Numbered from the stretch's first letter, positions 29,675 to 39,553 are shown. The stretch: 49,922 bases of DNA from Gammaproteobacteria bacterium (GCA_023475025.1 JAMCWB010000045.1:1-49922), one strand, 5' to 3'. The notes: a model not told the origin generated them from the letters alone. Numbers and translations: made by a program.

Positions 29675-32600
29675 TCAAGCTTGCACGGTCACCGGCTTGA
29701 ACATCAACCGGCACAACGCCGGGATAACCAACAAGGTCAGCAGGGTCGAGGCCAGCAAGCCGGAAATGATCGCCCAGGCCATTGGCGGCCACAGCGTCGA
29801 CGAGGACAGCGCCAGCGGCAACAGGCCCGCCACTGTCGTCGCCGTGGTCAACAGAATCGGTCGCGTACGACGCTGCACCGCTTCGGCCACGGCATCTTCC
29901 ACACTGGCCCCGGCCAACAGCCGCTGATCAATCAGGTCAATCAACACGATGGCGTTATTCACCACGATACCGACCAGCGCAATCACCCCGAGCAGCGACT
30001 GGAAACCAAAGGGCGACCCACTGATCACCAATCCTGGAATTACCCCGACCGCCGCCAGCGGCACCGTCAGCAGGATAATGCCCACGCGTCGGAAGGAATT
30101 GAACTGCCAGAGCAGGAAGAACAGCAACAACAGCATACCCACCGGTGCCGTGGTAGCGATGGCGCTGTTGGCATCACCGGAGCCTTCACTGTCGCCACCC
30201 ACTTCCATGCGCGTACCGGCCGGTAACGGGTTGTCGGCAAGATAAGCCTGTAAGGCATCCTGCACCTGACTGAAGGCATAGCCCGGCTTCAGGTTGGCCG
30301 TGACCGTAGTCACCCGCACACCATTGCGCTGACGCACATTGGCCACTTCCCAGATCGGCTCAAAACGCGCAACGGCGCTCAGCGGTACGCTTTGCCCGGC
30401 CGGATTGATAAGCAGCCCCGAGGCCAGTTGCTGCACCGATTGCAGACTGCCTTCCGGAGTGCGCAGTACCAATGGGATGGGCTCCCGTTCCTGACGATAC
30501 AATTCAACCCGGGTCCCCAGACTGCGACCAAACAGGTCCTGCGCCACCGCCGCCCGGCTCAGGCCGAACTGCTCTGCGCGGGCATCGTCGACGATTACCT
30601 GCAAGGCCGGCACACCCAGATCGATGTCATGGCGCACATCCACACTACCCGGAATATCACGCAGCGCGGCAAACAGCTGCTCTGCCGCCGCATGGCGCTG
30701 GCTATCATCGGCGTGATACAGACGCAGCTCGACCGGCGCCAGACGTGGCGGCCCCTGCCCCAGGGTGCAGGGCACCAGATCCAGCTCCGGGTAATCAGCC
30801 GCATACCCACGCAGGGCATCCATCACCGGGCGAGTAGCTGCCAGATCCGTAGTGTGGACCACCAGGCGTCCGCGATGGGGCGATTCCGGCGCACGCATCA
30901 GGTTATAGAAAAAGCTCGGACCGGCATAACCGGCAAAACGCTCGATCCGGACCACATCATCGCGCTGACGCAACCAGCCCTCGACCTGTTCAGCCACCGC
31001 AGCGGTATGCGCCTGATCCGTACCGACCGGCAAGTAGATTTCCGCTACCACCAGCGGCCGGTCAGCATTGGGGAAAAACTGGGTTTTCAGCAAAGGCGAC
31101 AGCCCCAGACTGACCACCACCATCACGGCGCCCAGAATCACCAGCGGCACGGGTGCCCGGCGACTGGCCAGAGCCAACCATCCGGACACCGTGCCCATCA
31201 CCCGACCCTGCACCCGCTTGCCTGGCTTGAGAAAGCGCCCCGCCAGCATGGCACTGACACTGACCGCCAGCAGATAACTGATCAGCAAGGTCAGCATGAT
31301 CATCACCGGAATCCCACGGGTAAAATCCGCGGTACCGCCCCTGGCCAGCAGCAAAGGGGTAAAGGCCGCCAGGGTGGTGGCGGTAGAAGCACCCAGCGGA
31401 CCAGCCATTTCAGCGATCGCCGATTGCACCGCCATAGCGCGCGACTCACCACTGCTCAGGCGATGCTGCACGTTTTCCACCATCACAATAGCGTTATCAA
31501 TCAGCACCCCAAGGGAAATGACCACCCCGGTCACCGCAATCTGATGCAAGATGCCGCCGCCGATGTTGTAGATACCCAGGCTGATCAGCACCACCAGCGG
31601 CAGCATGCTGGCCACTAGCAAACCCATGCGCCAACCCATACCCAGCAGGACCACACCAACGATGATCAGCACACTGCCCAACAGACTGCGCTCCAGCCCA
31701 TTCAAGCGGGCCTCGACGTTATCCGGCTGAAAGTAGACCTCATCAATCTGCAACGGCGCAAAGCTCTCCTCCAACTGCGCCAGACGCTCGCGCACCGCAA
31801 CCCCAAAACTGACCGTATCCAGCTGCCCGCGCCGCGGCACCAGGCCCACCATCACCGCTTGCTCGGCATCAAACCAGGCCCGCGGCTGATGCGGCTCGAC
31901 CGGTCCGCGCCAGACATCGGCCAATGCCGACAGCGACACACTGCCCCCTTGCGGCAAGGCAATCTGGGTCGCCGCCAACTCGTCCAGACTGACAAACTCA
32001 CTGTTTGGCAGCAGCCCCAGACGCTGCTCGCCCGCGACGACAAAACCACCCGGCAGCACCTGATTGCGTTCACTCAAACGCTGCAACAACTGCCCCCGTG
32101 ACAGGCCATGACGGCGCAACTCGGTATCGCGCAGCGCAATGGTAATCTGCTCATCGGCGTGGCCATCGATCTCGATACGCGACAGACCGGGAATATCCAT
32201 CATTGCCCGCTTCAACCGCTCAGCCTCGTTGCTCAGATGCACCAGCGAGGCATCACCACGCACCGCCAGCACCACTGCCGGAATATCAATCAGCCGATCA
32301 TCCAGCGTCATGCGCTGGATACCAGCAGGCAAATCGACGTCAGCCCGTTGCATGGCCTGACGCACCCGTTCCCAGGCCGCGTCCGTGTCATAGATCACAT
32401 CGCGCAACTGGATGGTGATCAGCGCCACCCCACTACGTGCATTGGCGGTGAAATAGTTGATCTCATCAACCTGTAATAACTCATCGGACAAGGGCCGTAG
32501 CACCAGGCGCTCAATACTTTCGGCATTGGCACCGGGATAGATCACCGTCAACAAACCAGCCCGATACGGAAAGCTCGGGTCTTCCTGTCGCGCCATATTG

Positions 32601-32683
32601 AAATAGCTCGACAGCCCCAGCAGGCACAGCATGGTCACGACCAGCCCTACCAGACGCGGGCGCGCCGCCAGCCAGCGGCTCAT
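29675..32683 (-). CDS. RND efflux permease
   Basis: A 1002-residue proton-driven RND pump subunit with the internal duplication of twelve helices and two large periplasmic loops. The first loop begins after MSRWLAARPRLVGLV with DPSFPYRAGLLTVIYPGA. Helix 4 carries GVLIDNAIVMVENV, a single Asp where AcrB has two, and the second half has the matching GIVVNNAIVLIDLIDQRL. It ends RLMFKPVTVQA. The start overlaps the adaptor stop (ATGA). The adaptor gene and its divergent TetR regulator are both damaged and no outer-membrane channel gene is nearby, so the pump may be orphaned or use an adaptor encoded elsewhere. Substrate unknown. Confidence 0.9.
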   Translation of the reverse strand: MSRWLAARPRLVGLVVTMLCLLGLSSYFNMARQEDPSFPYRAGLLTVIYPGANAESIERLVLRPLSDELLQVDEINYFTANARSGVALITIQLRDVIYDTDAAWERVRQAMQRADVDLPAGIQRMTLDDRLIDIPAVVLAVRGDASLVHLSNEAERLKRAMMDIPGLSRIEIDGHADEQITIALRDTELRRHGLSRGQLLQRLSERNQVLPGGFVVAGEQRLGLLPNSEFVSLDELAATQIALPQGGSVSLSALADVWRGPVEPHQPRAWFDAEQAVMVGLVPRRGQLDTVSFGVAVRERLAQLEESFAPLQIDEVYFQPDNVEARLNGLERSLLGSVLIIVGVVLLGMGWRMGLLVASMLPLVVLISLGIYNIGGGILHQIAVTGVVISLGVLIDNAIVMVENVQHRLSSGESRAMAVQSAIAEMAGPLGASTATTLAAFTPLLLARGGTADFTRGIPVMIMLTLLISYLLAVSVSAMLAGRFLKPGKRVQGRVMGTVSGWLALASRRAPVPLVILGAVMVVVSLGLSPLLKTQFFPNADRPLVVAEIYLPVGTDQAHTAAVAEQVEGWLRQRDDVVRIERFAGYAGPSFFYNLMRAPESPHRGRLVVHTTDLAATRPVMDALRGYAADYPELDLVPCTLGQGPPRLAPVELRLYHADDSQRHAAAEQLFAALRDIPGSVDVRHDIDLGVPALQVIVDDARAEQFGLSRAAVAQDLFGRSLGTRVELYRQEREPIPLVLRTPEGSLQSVQQLASGLLINPAGQSVPLSAVARFEPIWEVANVRQRNGVRVTTVTANLKPGYAFSQVQDALQAYLADNPLPAGTRMEVGGDSEGSGDANSAIATTAPVGMLLLLFFLLWQFNSFRRVGIILLTVPLAAVGVIPGLVISGSPFGFQSLLGVIALVGIVVNNAIVLIDLIDQRLLAGASVEDAVAEAVQRRTRPILLTTATTVAGLLPLALSSSTLWPPMAWAIISGLLASTLLTLLVIPALCRLMFKPVTVQA

Positions 32684-33186
32684 GGTCTTACCTCCACCCG
32701 ATCACCATCCAGCAAACGGCTAAGCCCGGCATACACCACCTGGTCATCCGCCTGCAGGTCATCGGTTACCAGCATGGCCCATTCACCGCGCATGGCACTG
32801 ATCTGCACCGGTAGCTGCTCGGCACGCCCATCGCGCACACGAAAAACTGCCTGCCCATTGGTCTGACGCACCCCGGCCTGGGCATTCTGCAGCGCCGCGC
32901 GCAAACTGGCTGCGGTGGATTCGAGCTGCTCGCGTTGCTGGGCCGAGATCACCCCACGCTGATACAGGGTCTCTGCACGCTCGGCTTCCCGTGTTGCCTG
33001 CTCCGACTGGCTGCGCAACTCATTCAACCGCGCCTGCGCTGATGCCAGCGCCGGTTGCAGCTCCGGATTGTAGACACTGGCCAGCACCGCGCCCTGCTCT
33101 ACCGGTTGCCCGACCAGCAGTTCCCCGCGGTTCAGCACCCCGCCTACCTGGAAGGTCAGATTGGCACGTTGCGCCGCCATCGCCAG
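32680..33186 (-). pseudogene. Remnant of RND periplasmic adaptor (membrane fusion protein)
   Basis: From AAQRANLTFQVGGVLNRGEL the frame matches the biotinyl-lipoyl start of an HlyD-type adaptor, followed by the coiled-coil hairpin (ARLNELRSQSEQATREAERAE...). It then jumps at about residue 110 from AALQNAQAGVR to the late VFRVRDGRAEQLPVQIS region. The signal peptide, lipidation site and first strands are missing, and roughly 130 residues of the lipoyl and beta-barrel domains are gone. An ATG at 33219 would add antisense TetR residues as a false N-terminus. An intact adaptor has about 350 residues. Export and assembly look impossible. Confidence 0.8.
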
Positions 33187-33574
33187 CGGAAAAAACGGCC
33201 TGGAACAGATCGGTAACATTGGTCGCGCCTATTTTCGCTTCAGCGAAGAACAACCCAACTACTTCGACGCCCTGACCCAGGTCAGCGCCTTTATCGACAC
33301 CAGCAACCCGGATGAACTGACCATGGAACTGGCCACCAGTGGTGACCAGATCATGCGCAGTATGGTCAGCAGCCTGGAAAAAGGCCTGGCTGATGGCAGC
33401 CTCAGTCCCGAGCGCGTCGCCAACCCGGCCAAAACCGCCTATTACCTGCGCGGCGCCCTGCATGGTGTGATCATGCAATCACGCCTGCGCACCCCCGTCG
33501 ATAGCGACTACCCGGAGCCGGCCGAAATGGTCGAATACACCTTGCAGATGCAAAAACGCGCACTGGCGCCCTGA
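33175..33574 (+). pseudogene. Remnant of TetR-family regulator (effector domain only)
   Basis: The frame SGKNGLEQIGNIGRAYFRFSEEQPNYFDAL onward matches the ligand-binding helices of a TetR repressor, ending LQMQKRALAP. The N-terminal helix-turn-helix (about 60 residues) is absent; upstream codons in frame read antisense adaptor sequence. The break falls within about ten bases of the break in the adaptor, so one deletion removed the shared promoter and both 5' ends. Confidence 0.8.
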
Positions 33575-33630
33575 GTCGCATTGCTGCAGTATGCAGGAAC
33601 AGCCATAACGCCCCGCGTGAGGAAACTGCA

Positions 33631-33813
33631 ATGCCCGCCATCGGTTGGATTTTCATTGTGCTTGCCGTCGGCATGGTCCTGAGCAGCTTGCTGCTCCTGC
33701 GTGATACCGCGCATGCCATGCCGATCAGCAAGGAAAAGATGGAAAAAATCAAAGAACGCAAAGCCGAACTAGAAGCCGAAGAGGCCCGCAAAGAAGAACA
33801 AAAAGACCCCTGA
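33631..33813 (+). CDS. DUF2897 small membrane protein
   Basis: A 60-residue protein: one N-terminal membrane helix (IGWIFIVLAVGMVLSSLLLL) followed by RDTAHAMPISKEKMEKIKERKAELEAEE, a charged helix. This matches the DUF2897 family of Pseudomonas and relatives in size and order. Function unknown. It precedes a DUF2058 gene by 44 bases. Confidence 0.85.
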   Translation: MPAIGWIFIVLAVGMVLSSLLLLRDTAHAMPISKEKMEKIKERKAELEAEEARKEEQKDP

Positions 33814-33857
33814 TTGCGCTAGAATACCGTCAGATTCACCTATTGACGGAATAGCTC

Positions 33858-34382
33858 ATGGTCAACTCATTGCAAGCGCAATTGCTCAAGTCTGGTCTGG
33901 TTGACGAGAAAAAGCTCAAACAGGCCCAGCGGGCAAAGAAAAAGGCCGCCAAACAAGAGCCGGATAATGCCAAGAGCACCGCTGCTGCGATTGAAAAAGC
34001 GCGCGCGGAAAAGGCCGAGCGTGACCGCCAGCTGAACCAGCAAAAGCGTGAAGAGGCCGAACGCAAGGAACGCGAAGCCCAGGCCAAGCAACTGATCGAT
34101 CAGCACAAACTTGACCGCGCCGGTGGTGAAGTCGCCTATCAGTTTGTCAGCAAGAAAAAGATCAAACGTATCTACGTCACCCAGGAACAGTTCGACAAAC
34201 TCAGCCGCGCCAAGCTGGGTATTGTGCGGGTGTCCGGCCAGTTCGAACTCATCCCGCTGGAGATCGTCGACAAACTGGCCGAACGGGTACCCCATTGGCC
34301 AGTGGTTGTCGCCGAGATTGAAGAGGTCAGCGAAGACGATCCCTACGCCGCCTTCAAGGTCCCTGATGACCTGATGTGGTAA
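33858..34382 (+). CDS. DUF2058 family protein (YaiL-like)
   Basis: A 174-residue basic protein. Residues 1-90 form a long Lys/Arg/Glu/Gln-rich helix (SLQAQLLKSGLVDEKKLKQAQ...), then HKLDRAGGEVAYQFVSKKKIKRIYVT and ARLG-type strands, ending DDPYAAFKVPDDLMW. This is the DUF2058/YaiL architecture, annotated in places as nucleoprotein or polynucleotide-associated. No catalytic motif is seen. A function is not established. Confidence 0.85.
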   Translation: MVNSLQAQLLKSGLVDEKKLKQAQRAKKKAAKQEPDNAKSTAAAIEKARAEKAERDRQLNQQKREEAERKEREAQAKQLIDQHKLDRAGGEVAYQFVSKKKIKRIYVTQEQFDKLSRAKLGIVRVSGQFELIPLEIVDKLAERVPHWPVVVAEIEEVSEDDPYAAFKVPDDLMW

Positions 34383-34404
34383 CGCACGGCTTTCAGAACC
34401 CCGC

Positions 34405-34424
34405 GGACACGGCATGCCGTGTCC
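34405..34424. repeat. 20-bp perfect palindrome, copy 2
   Basis: GGACACGGCATGCCGTGTCC, identical to 29603-29622, with the same CCGC/TTGC-type preceding context and CC(C)T after it. Confidence 0.85.
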
Positions 34425-34486
34425 CTGCGCAAGGGGTGAGATCAGTGCAAGACTTAAAGGATGTATCCGGTATTCCTTCCGCGTAG

Positions 34487-34506
34487 GGGCACGGCATGCC
34501 GTGCCC
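34487..34506. repeat. 20-bp perfect palindrome, compensated variant
   Basis: GGGCACGGCATGCCGTGCCC differs from the other two copies by one A-T to G-C base pair on each side, so the palindrome stays perfect. It lies 21 bases past the prpF stop codon and could help end the prp transcript. Confidence 0.85.
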
Positions 34507-34526
34507 GCCAAGCACAAAGCCAGCAA

Positions 34527-35708
34527 TCACTCCAGACAATCCCCCGGCACCCGCACCCAACCTTCCATCAGGATGCGCGCACTACGGCTCATGATCGCCT
34601 TGGTGGCAACCCAATCGCCATCCACCTCGGCCACTTCCGCACCAACCCGCAAGGTGCCGGAAGGATGCCCGAAAGTAACCTGCGAACGCTCGCCACCTCC
34701 CGCAGCCTGATTGACCAGGGTGCCGGGAATGGCCGCTGCGGTACCAATGGCCACCGCCGCCGTACCCATCATGGCATGGTGCATCTTACCCATCGACAAG
34801 GCCCGCACCACCAGATCAATCTCACCGGCTTTGACCGCCTTGCCACTGGATGCCTGATAATCGGTCGCCGGCGCCACAAAGGCCACCTTGGGCGTATGCT
34901 GACGCTTGGCCGCCTCGCTGACATCATTGATCAGGCCCATTTTCACCGCACCATGGGCACGAATCGACTCGAACATGGCCAGGGCCTTGGCATCATTATT
35001 CAGCGCATCCTGCAGCTCCGTACCGCTATAACCGATATCCGCCGCATTCAGGAACACCGTAGGAATCCCCGCGGTAATCATGCTGACCTGCAAGGTACCG
35101 ACACCCGGCACCACCAGCTCATCGACCTTGTTACCGGTGGGAAACATGGCGCCATCGCCATCGGACGGGTCCATGAACTCCAACTGGATTTCCGCCGCCG
35201 GAAAGGTCACCCCGTCCAGCTCGAAATCACCGGTTTCCTGCACGGCGCCGTTGGTCACCGGCACATGGGCAATAATGGTCTTGCCGATATTCGCCTGCCA
35301 GATGCGCACCGTGCAGATGCCATTCTCCGGCACCCGCGCCGGATCAATCAGCCCCGCATGAATCGCAAACGCCCCCGCCGCCGTCGACAGATTGCCGCAG
35401 TTACCACTCCAGTCGACAAAGGCACTGTCGATCGACACCTGACCGTAAAGGTAATCGACATCATGCTCCGGCTGCTCACTGCGCGACAGGATCACACATT
35501 TGCTGGTGCTTGACGTCGCCCCACCCATACCATCGGTGTGCTTGGCATAAGGGTCCGGGCTACCGATCACCCGCAAGAACAACTGATCACGGGCCTTGCC
35601 GGGTACCTGAGCGGCTACCGGCAGATCCTCCAGGCGGAAAAACACGCCCTTGCTGGTACCCCCGCGCATATAGGTCGCCGGGATGCGGATTTGTGCTGCA
35701 TGTTTCAT
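34527..35708 (-). CDS. prpF: 2-methylaconitate cis-trans isomerase PrpF
   Basis: A 393-residue diaminopimelate-epimerase-fold isomerase. It partners AcnD: together they replace PrpD in propionate breakdown. Family features are RIPATYMRGGTSKGVFF at the N-terminus, FVDWSGNCGNLSTAAGAFA with a catalytic cysteine, and GGGERSQVTFGHPSGTLRV near the end. The ATG at 35708 follows AGGAG at seven bases; a start seven codons upstream is less likely. It is the last gene of the prp operon, 77 bases after acnD across a hairpin. Confidence 0.95.
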   Translation of the reverse strand: MKHAAQIRIPATYMRGGTSKGVFFRLEDLPVAAQVPGKARDQLFLRVIGSPDPYAKHTDGMGGATSSTSKCVILSRSEQPEHDVDYLYGQVSIDSAFVDWSGNCGNLSTAAGAFAIHAGLIDPARVPENGICTVRIWQANIGKTIIAHVPVTNGAVQETGDFELDGVTFPAAEIQLEFMDPSDGDGAMFPTGNKVDELVVPGVGTLQVSMITAGIPTVFLNAADIGYSGTELQDALNNDAKALAMFESIRAHGAVKMGLINDVSEAAKRQHTPKVAFVAPATDYQASSGKAVKAGEIDLVVRALSMGKMHHAMMGTAAVAIGTAAAIPGTLVNQAAGGGERSQVTFGHPSGTLRVGAEVAEVDGDWVATKAIMSRSARILMEGWVRVPGDCLE

Positions 35709-35749
35709 TCTATAACTCCTGTGGGTCATGCCTGCTGCTGAACAAAGCG

Positions 35750-35778
35750 GCCACTTCGGACTTCACACCCGAAGTGGC
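35750..35778 (-). terminator. Hairpin between acnD and prpF
   Basis: GCCACTTCGG and CCGAAGTGGC form a perfect ten-base stem with a nine-base loop in the longest gap of the operon. It is followed by only a weak T-rich stretch (GCTTTGTTC), so partial termination or mRNA stabilisation is more likely than a full stop. Confidence 0.5.
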
Positions 35779-35785
35779 TGACTCA

Positions 35786-38377
35786 TCAAGCAACCGCCCC
35801 CTCTAGAAAGTCCTGCGCAAAGCGCTGCAACACGCCACCCGCTTCGTAGATGGACACCTCTTCCTGGGTATCCAGTCGGCAGGTCACCGGCACCTCCAGT
35901 TGCTCGCCATTCTTGCGGGTGATTACCAGCGTCATGGTCGAGCGCGGGGTGATGTCGCCGCGCACATCGAACACCTCGGTACCATCAATCCCCAGCGTCT
36001 TGCGCGTGGTGCCCGGCTGGAATTCCAGTGGCAACACGCCCATACCGATCAGGTTGGTACGGTGAATGCGCTCGAAACCTTCAGCGGCAATCGCCTCGAC
36101 CCCGGCCAGACGTACGCCCTTGGCGGCCCAGTCGCGTGAACTGCCCTGGCCGTAGTCGGCGCCAGCAATGATGATCAGCGGCTGCTTGCGGTTCATGTAG
36201 GTTTCAATCGCTTCCCACATGCGCATCACCTTGCCTTCCGGCTCGACGCGGGCCAGTGAGCCCTGCTTCACCTTGCCGTTCTCGTCCAGCACCATCTCGT
36301 TGAACAGTTTCGGGTTGGCAAAGGTGGCGCGCTGGGCGGTCAGGTGATCGCCGCGGTGGGTGGCGTAGGAGTTGAAGTCCTCCTCCGGCAGGCCCATCTT
36401 GTGCAGGTATTCACCGGCGGCGCTGTCCATCATGATGGCGTTGGACGGCGACAGGTGGTCGGTGGTGATGTTGTCCGGCAACACCGCCAGCGGACGCATC
36501 CCCGTGAGCGTACGCTCGGCCGCCAGGGCACCTTCCCAGTACGGCGGGCGACGGATATAGGTGCTTTGCGGGCGCCAGTCATACAGCGGGTTGACGTTCT
36601 GCGCCTCGCGGGTGATGTCGAACATCGGGATGTAGACTTCACGGAACTGCTCCGGCTTGACGCTCTGCTTGACGATGGCATCGATCTCGTCATCGCTCGG
36701 CCAGATATCTTTCAGGGTCACCGGGTTGCCATTCTGGTCATGCCCCAACACATCCTTCTCGATATCGAAACGGATGGTACCGGCAATAGCATAGGCCACC
36801 ACCAGCGGCGGCGAAGCCAGGAAGGCCTGCTTGGCATAGGGATGGATACGGCCATCGAAGTTACGGTTACCGGACAGCACCGCGGTGGCATAGAGGTCAC
36901 GGTCAATGATTTCCTGCTGGATAACCGGGTCCAGCGCACCGGACATACCATTACAGGTGGTACAGGCAAAAGCCACCACACCAAAGCCGAGGCTTTCCAG
37001 CTCCGGCAACAGATTGGCTTCCTCCAGATACATCTTCACCGTCTTGGAGCCGGGTGCCAGCGAGGATTTGACCCAGGGCTTGCGGGTCAGGCCCAGCTTG
37101 TTGGCATTACGCGCAATCAAACCGGCGGCAATCATATTGCGCGGGTTACTGGTGTTGGTGCAGCTGGTGATGGCAGCAATGATCACTGCACCATCGGGCA
37201 TCTTGCCCGCTTCTTCGGCCCAGGCACCGGCAATACCGCGCTTGCTCAGTTCAGATACTGGCAGCAAGGCATGCGGGTTGGACGGCCCAGCCAGGGTGCG
37301 GGTAACTGTGCTCAGGTCAAAGCGCAGCACGCGCTCGTACTCGGCGGTTGTCAGGCTATCGGCCCAGAGGCCGGTGTGTTTGGCGAACTGTTCTACCAGC
37401 GCGACCTGCTCGTCATCGCGGCCAGTCAGCTTGAGGTAATCGATGGTCTGGCCGTCGATATAGAACATGCCCGCAGTGGCGCCGTACTCGGGCGTCATGT
37501 TGGCGATGGTTGCGCGATCACCCACGGTCAGGCTGTCAGCACCTTCACCGAAGAACTCCAGGTAAGCACCAACGACGCGCTCGCGGCGCAGGAACTCGGT
37601 AATCGCCAGCACCATATCGGTCCCGGTAATCCCCGGCTGCAGCTTGCCGGTCAGCTCGACACCGACGATATCGGGCAGGCGCATCATGGAGGCACGGCCC
37701 AGCATCACGCTCTCCGCTTCCAGGCCGCCAACACCGACAGAAATCACCCCCAGGGCATCGACCATGGGCGTGTGACTGTCGGTCCCGACGCAGGTATCTG
37801 GGAAGGCCACGCCTTCGCGCACCTGCACCACCGGCGACATCTTCTCCAGATTGATCTGGTGCATGATGCCGTTGCCCGGCGGGATCACGTCGACGTTCTC
37901 GAAGGCCGTCTTGGTCCAGTTGATAAAGTGGAAACGGTCATCGTTGCGGCGGTCTTCGATGGCGCGGTTCTTCTCGAAGGCATCCGGATCGGAACCGGGC
38001 GCTTCCACCGCCAGCGAATGGTCGACAATCAGCTGGGTCGGCACCACCGGATTGACCTTGGCCGGGTCACCACCCTTCTCGGCAATGGCGTCGCGCAGAC
38101 CGGCCAGATCAACCAGTGCGGTCTGACCCAGGATGTCATGACAGACCACCCGCGCCGGATACCAGGGAAAGTCCATCTCGCGCTTGCGCTCGATCAGCTG
38201 CTTGAGCGCATCGGTCAGGATCGCCGGGTCGCAGCGGCGCACCAGCTGCTCGGCCAGCACCCGCGAGGTGTAGGGCAGTTTGGCGTAGGCACCGGGCTGA
38301 ATGGCGTTGACCGCCGCCTCGGTGTCGAAATAGTCCAGGTCGGTGCCCGGGAGTTTTTTGCGGTATTCAGTATTCAT
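35786..38377 (-). CDS. acnD: 2-methylcitrate dehydratase AcnD (Fe-S dependent)
   Basis: An 863-residue aconitase-family enzyme converting 2-methylcitrate to 2-methyl-trans-aconitate. The [4Fe-4S] cysteines are visible in AAITSCTNTSNPRNMIAAG and FACTTCNGMSGALDP. Substrate-site segments are GTDSHTPMVDALGV, GADYGQGSSRDWAAKG and GMGVLPLEFQPG. Its length and the adjacent prpF distinguish it from AcnA. It starts 15 bases after prpC. PrpD is absent, so this organism uses the AcnD/PrpF route. Confidence 0.95.
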   Translation of the reverse strand: MNTEYRKKLPGTDLDYFDTEAAVNAIQPGAYAKLPYTSRVLAEQLVRRCDPAILTDALKQLIERKREMDFPWYPARVVCHDILGQTALVDLAGLRDAIAEKGGDPAKVNPVVPTQLIVDHSLAVEAPGSDPDAFEKNRAIEDRRNDDRFHFINWTKTAFENVDVIPPGNGIMHQINLEKMSPVVQVREGVAFPDTCVGTDSHTPMVDALGVISVGVGGLEAESVMLGRASMMRLPDIVGVELTGKLQPGITGTDMVLAITEFLRRERVVGAYLEFFGEGADSLTVGDRATIANMTPEYGATAGMFYIDGQTIDYLKLTGRDDEQVALVEQFAKHTGLWADSLTTAEYERVLRFDLSTVTRTLAGPSNPHALLPVSELSKRGIAGAWAEEAGKMPDGAVIIAAITSCTNTSNPRNMIAAGLIARNANKLGLTRKPWVKSSLAPGSKTVKMYLEEANLLPELESLGFGVVAFACTTCNGMSGALDPVIQQEIIDRDLYATAVLSGNRNFDGRIHPYAKQAFLASPPLVVAYAIAGTIRFDIEKDVLGHDQNGNPVTLKDIWPSDDEIDAIVKQSVKPEQFREVYIPMFDITREAQNVNPLYDWRPQSTYIRRPPYWEGALAAERTLTGMRPLAVLPDNITTDHLSPSNAIMMDSAAGEYLHKMGLPEEDFNSYATHRGDHLTAQRATFANPKLFNEMVLDENGKVKQGSLARVEPEGKVMRMWEAIETYMNRKQPLIIIAGADYGQGSSRDWAAKGVRLAGVEAIAAEGFERIHRTNLIGMGVLPLEFQPGTTRKTLGIDGTEVFDVRGDITPRSTMTLVITRKNGEQLEVPVTCRLDTQEEVSIYEAGGVLQRFAQDFLEGAVA

Positions 38378-38392
38378 GATTCAACCTGTTGG

Positions 38393-39553
38393 TTACTTAC
38401 GCTGCTCAATCGGCACAAATTTCACATCTTCCGGCCCGACATAATTGGCGCTCGGGCGGATGATCTTGCCGTCGATGCGTTGTTCGATCACGTGGCTGGC
38501 CCAACCCGAAGTCCGTGCAATCACGAACAGCGGGGTAAACATGGCCGTGGGCACGCCCATCATGTGGTAGCTGACCGCGCTGAACCAGTCGAGGTTGGGG
38601 AACATCTTCTTGATCTCCCACATCACGCTTTCCAGCCGCTCGGCGATGTCATACATCTTGGTGTTGCCCTGCTCCTGCGACAGCTCGCGGGCCACTTCCT
38701 TGATCACCTTGTTGCGCGGATCGGAGACGGTATACACCGGGTGACCAAAGCCGATCACCACTTCCTTGCGCCCTACCCGCTCGCGGATATCGGCTTCAGC
38801 CTCGTCCGGATTGTCATAACGCTTCTGGATCTCGAACGCCACTTCGTTGGCGCCGCCGTGCTTGGGCCCACGCAGTGCGCCGATGGAACCGGCAATGCAG
38901 GAGTGCATGTCCGAGCCCGTGCCGGCAATCACGCGACCGGTGAAAGTCGAGGCATTGAACTCATGCTCGGCGTACAGGATCAGACTGGTATGCATGGCGC
39001 GCACCCAGGAGTCACGCGGTTTTTCACCGTGCAACAGGTGCAGGAAGTGACCGCCAATGGAATCGTCATCGGTCTCGACATCAATGCGCTTGCCGTTGTG
39101 GCTGTAGTGGTACCAGTACAGCAGCATGGAACCAAAAGAGGCCATCAGCTTGTCGGCAATATCACGGGCACCCGGATGGTTGTGGTCGTCCTTCTCCGGT
39201 GCCATGCAGCCGAGCACCGAGACACCGGTGCGCATCACATCCATCGGATGAGCCGAGGGTGGCAGTTGTTCCAGCGCGGTTTTTACTCCGGCTGGCAGGC
39301 CGCGCAGGGCCTTGAGCTTGGCCTTGTAACCAGCCAATTCAGCTACCGTCGGCAGCTTGCCGTGAACCAGCAAGTGAGCGATTTCCTCGAACTCGCAGGT
39401 GGTCGCCACATCCAGAATATCGTAACCGCGGTAGTGCAGGTCGTTACCGCTGCGACCCACAGTACACAGGGCAGTGTTACCGGCCGCGGTGCCACTCAGG
39501 GCAACGGATTTCTTTGGCTTGAACGTCGGCTGTTGATTGTCAGTAGTGCTCAT
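38393..39553 (-). CDS. prpC: 2-methylcitrate synthase PrpC
   Basis: A 386-residue citrate-synthase-fold enzyme condensing propionyl-CoA with oxaloacetate. Characteristic segments: [12 protein letters not shown] near the N-terminus, [37 protein letters not shown]-region with catalytic histidine, [15 protein letters not shown] and [17 protein letters not shown]. Size matches PrpC, shorter than GltA. Located between prpB and acnD, 27 bases after prpB. Confidence 0.95.
   Translation of the reverse strand: MSTTDNQQPTFKPKKSVALSGTAAGNTALCTVGRSGNDLHYRGYDILDVATTCEFEEIAHLLVHGKLPTVAELAGYKAKLKALRGLPAGVKTALEQLPPSAHPMDVMRTGVSVLGCMAPEKDDHNHPGARDIADKLMASFGSMLLYWYHYSHNGKRIDVETDDDSIGGHFLHLLHGEKPRDSWVRAMHTSLILYAEHEFNASTFTGRVIAGTGSDMHSCIAGSIGALRGPKHGGANEVAFEIQKRYDNPDEAEADIRERVGRKEVVIGFGHPVYTVSDPRNKVIKEVARELSQEQGNTKMYDIAERLESVMWEIKKMFPNLDWFSAVSYHMMGVPTAMFTPLFVIARTSGWASHVIEQRIDGKIIRPSANYVGPEDVKFVPIEQRK

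Noticed and set aside
29286-29792. 168-codon minus-strand frame across tRNA-Asp
   Set aside because: It runs through a tRNA, a terminator and a repeat. No protein family is recognised.
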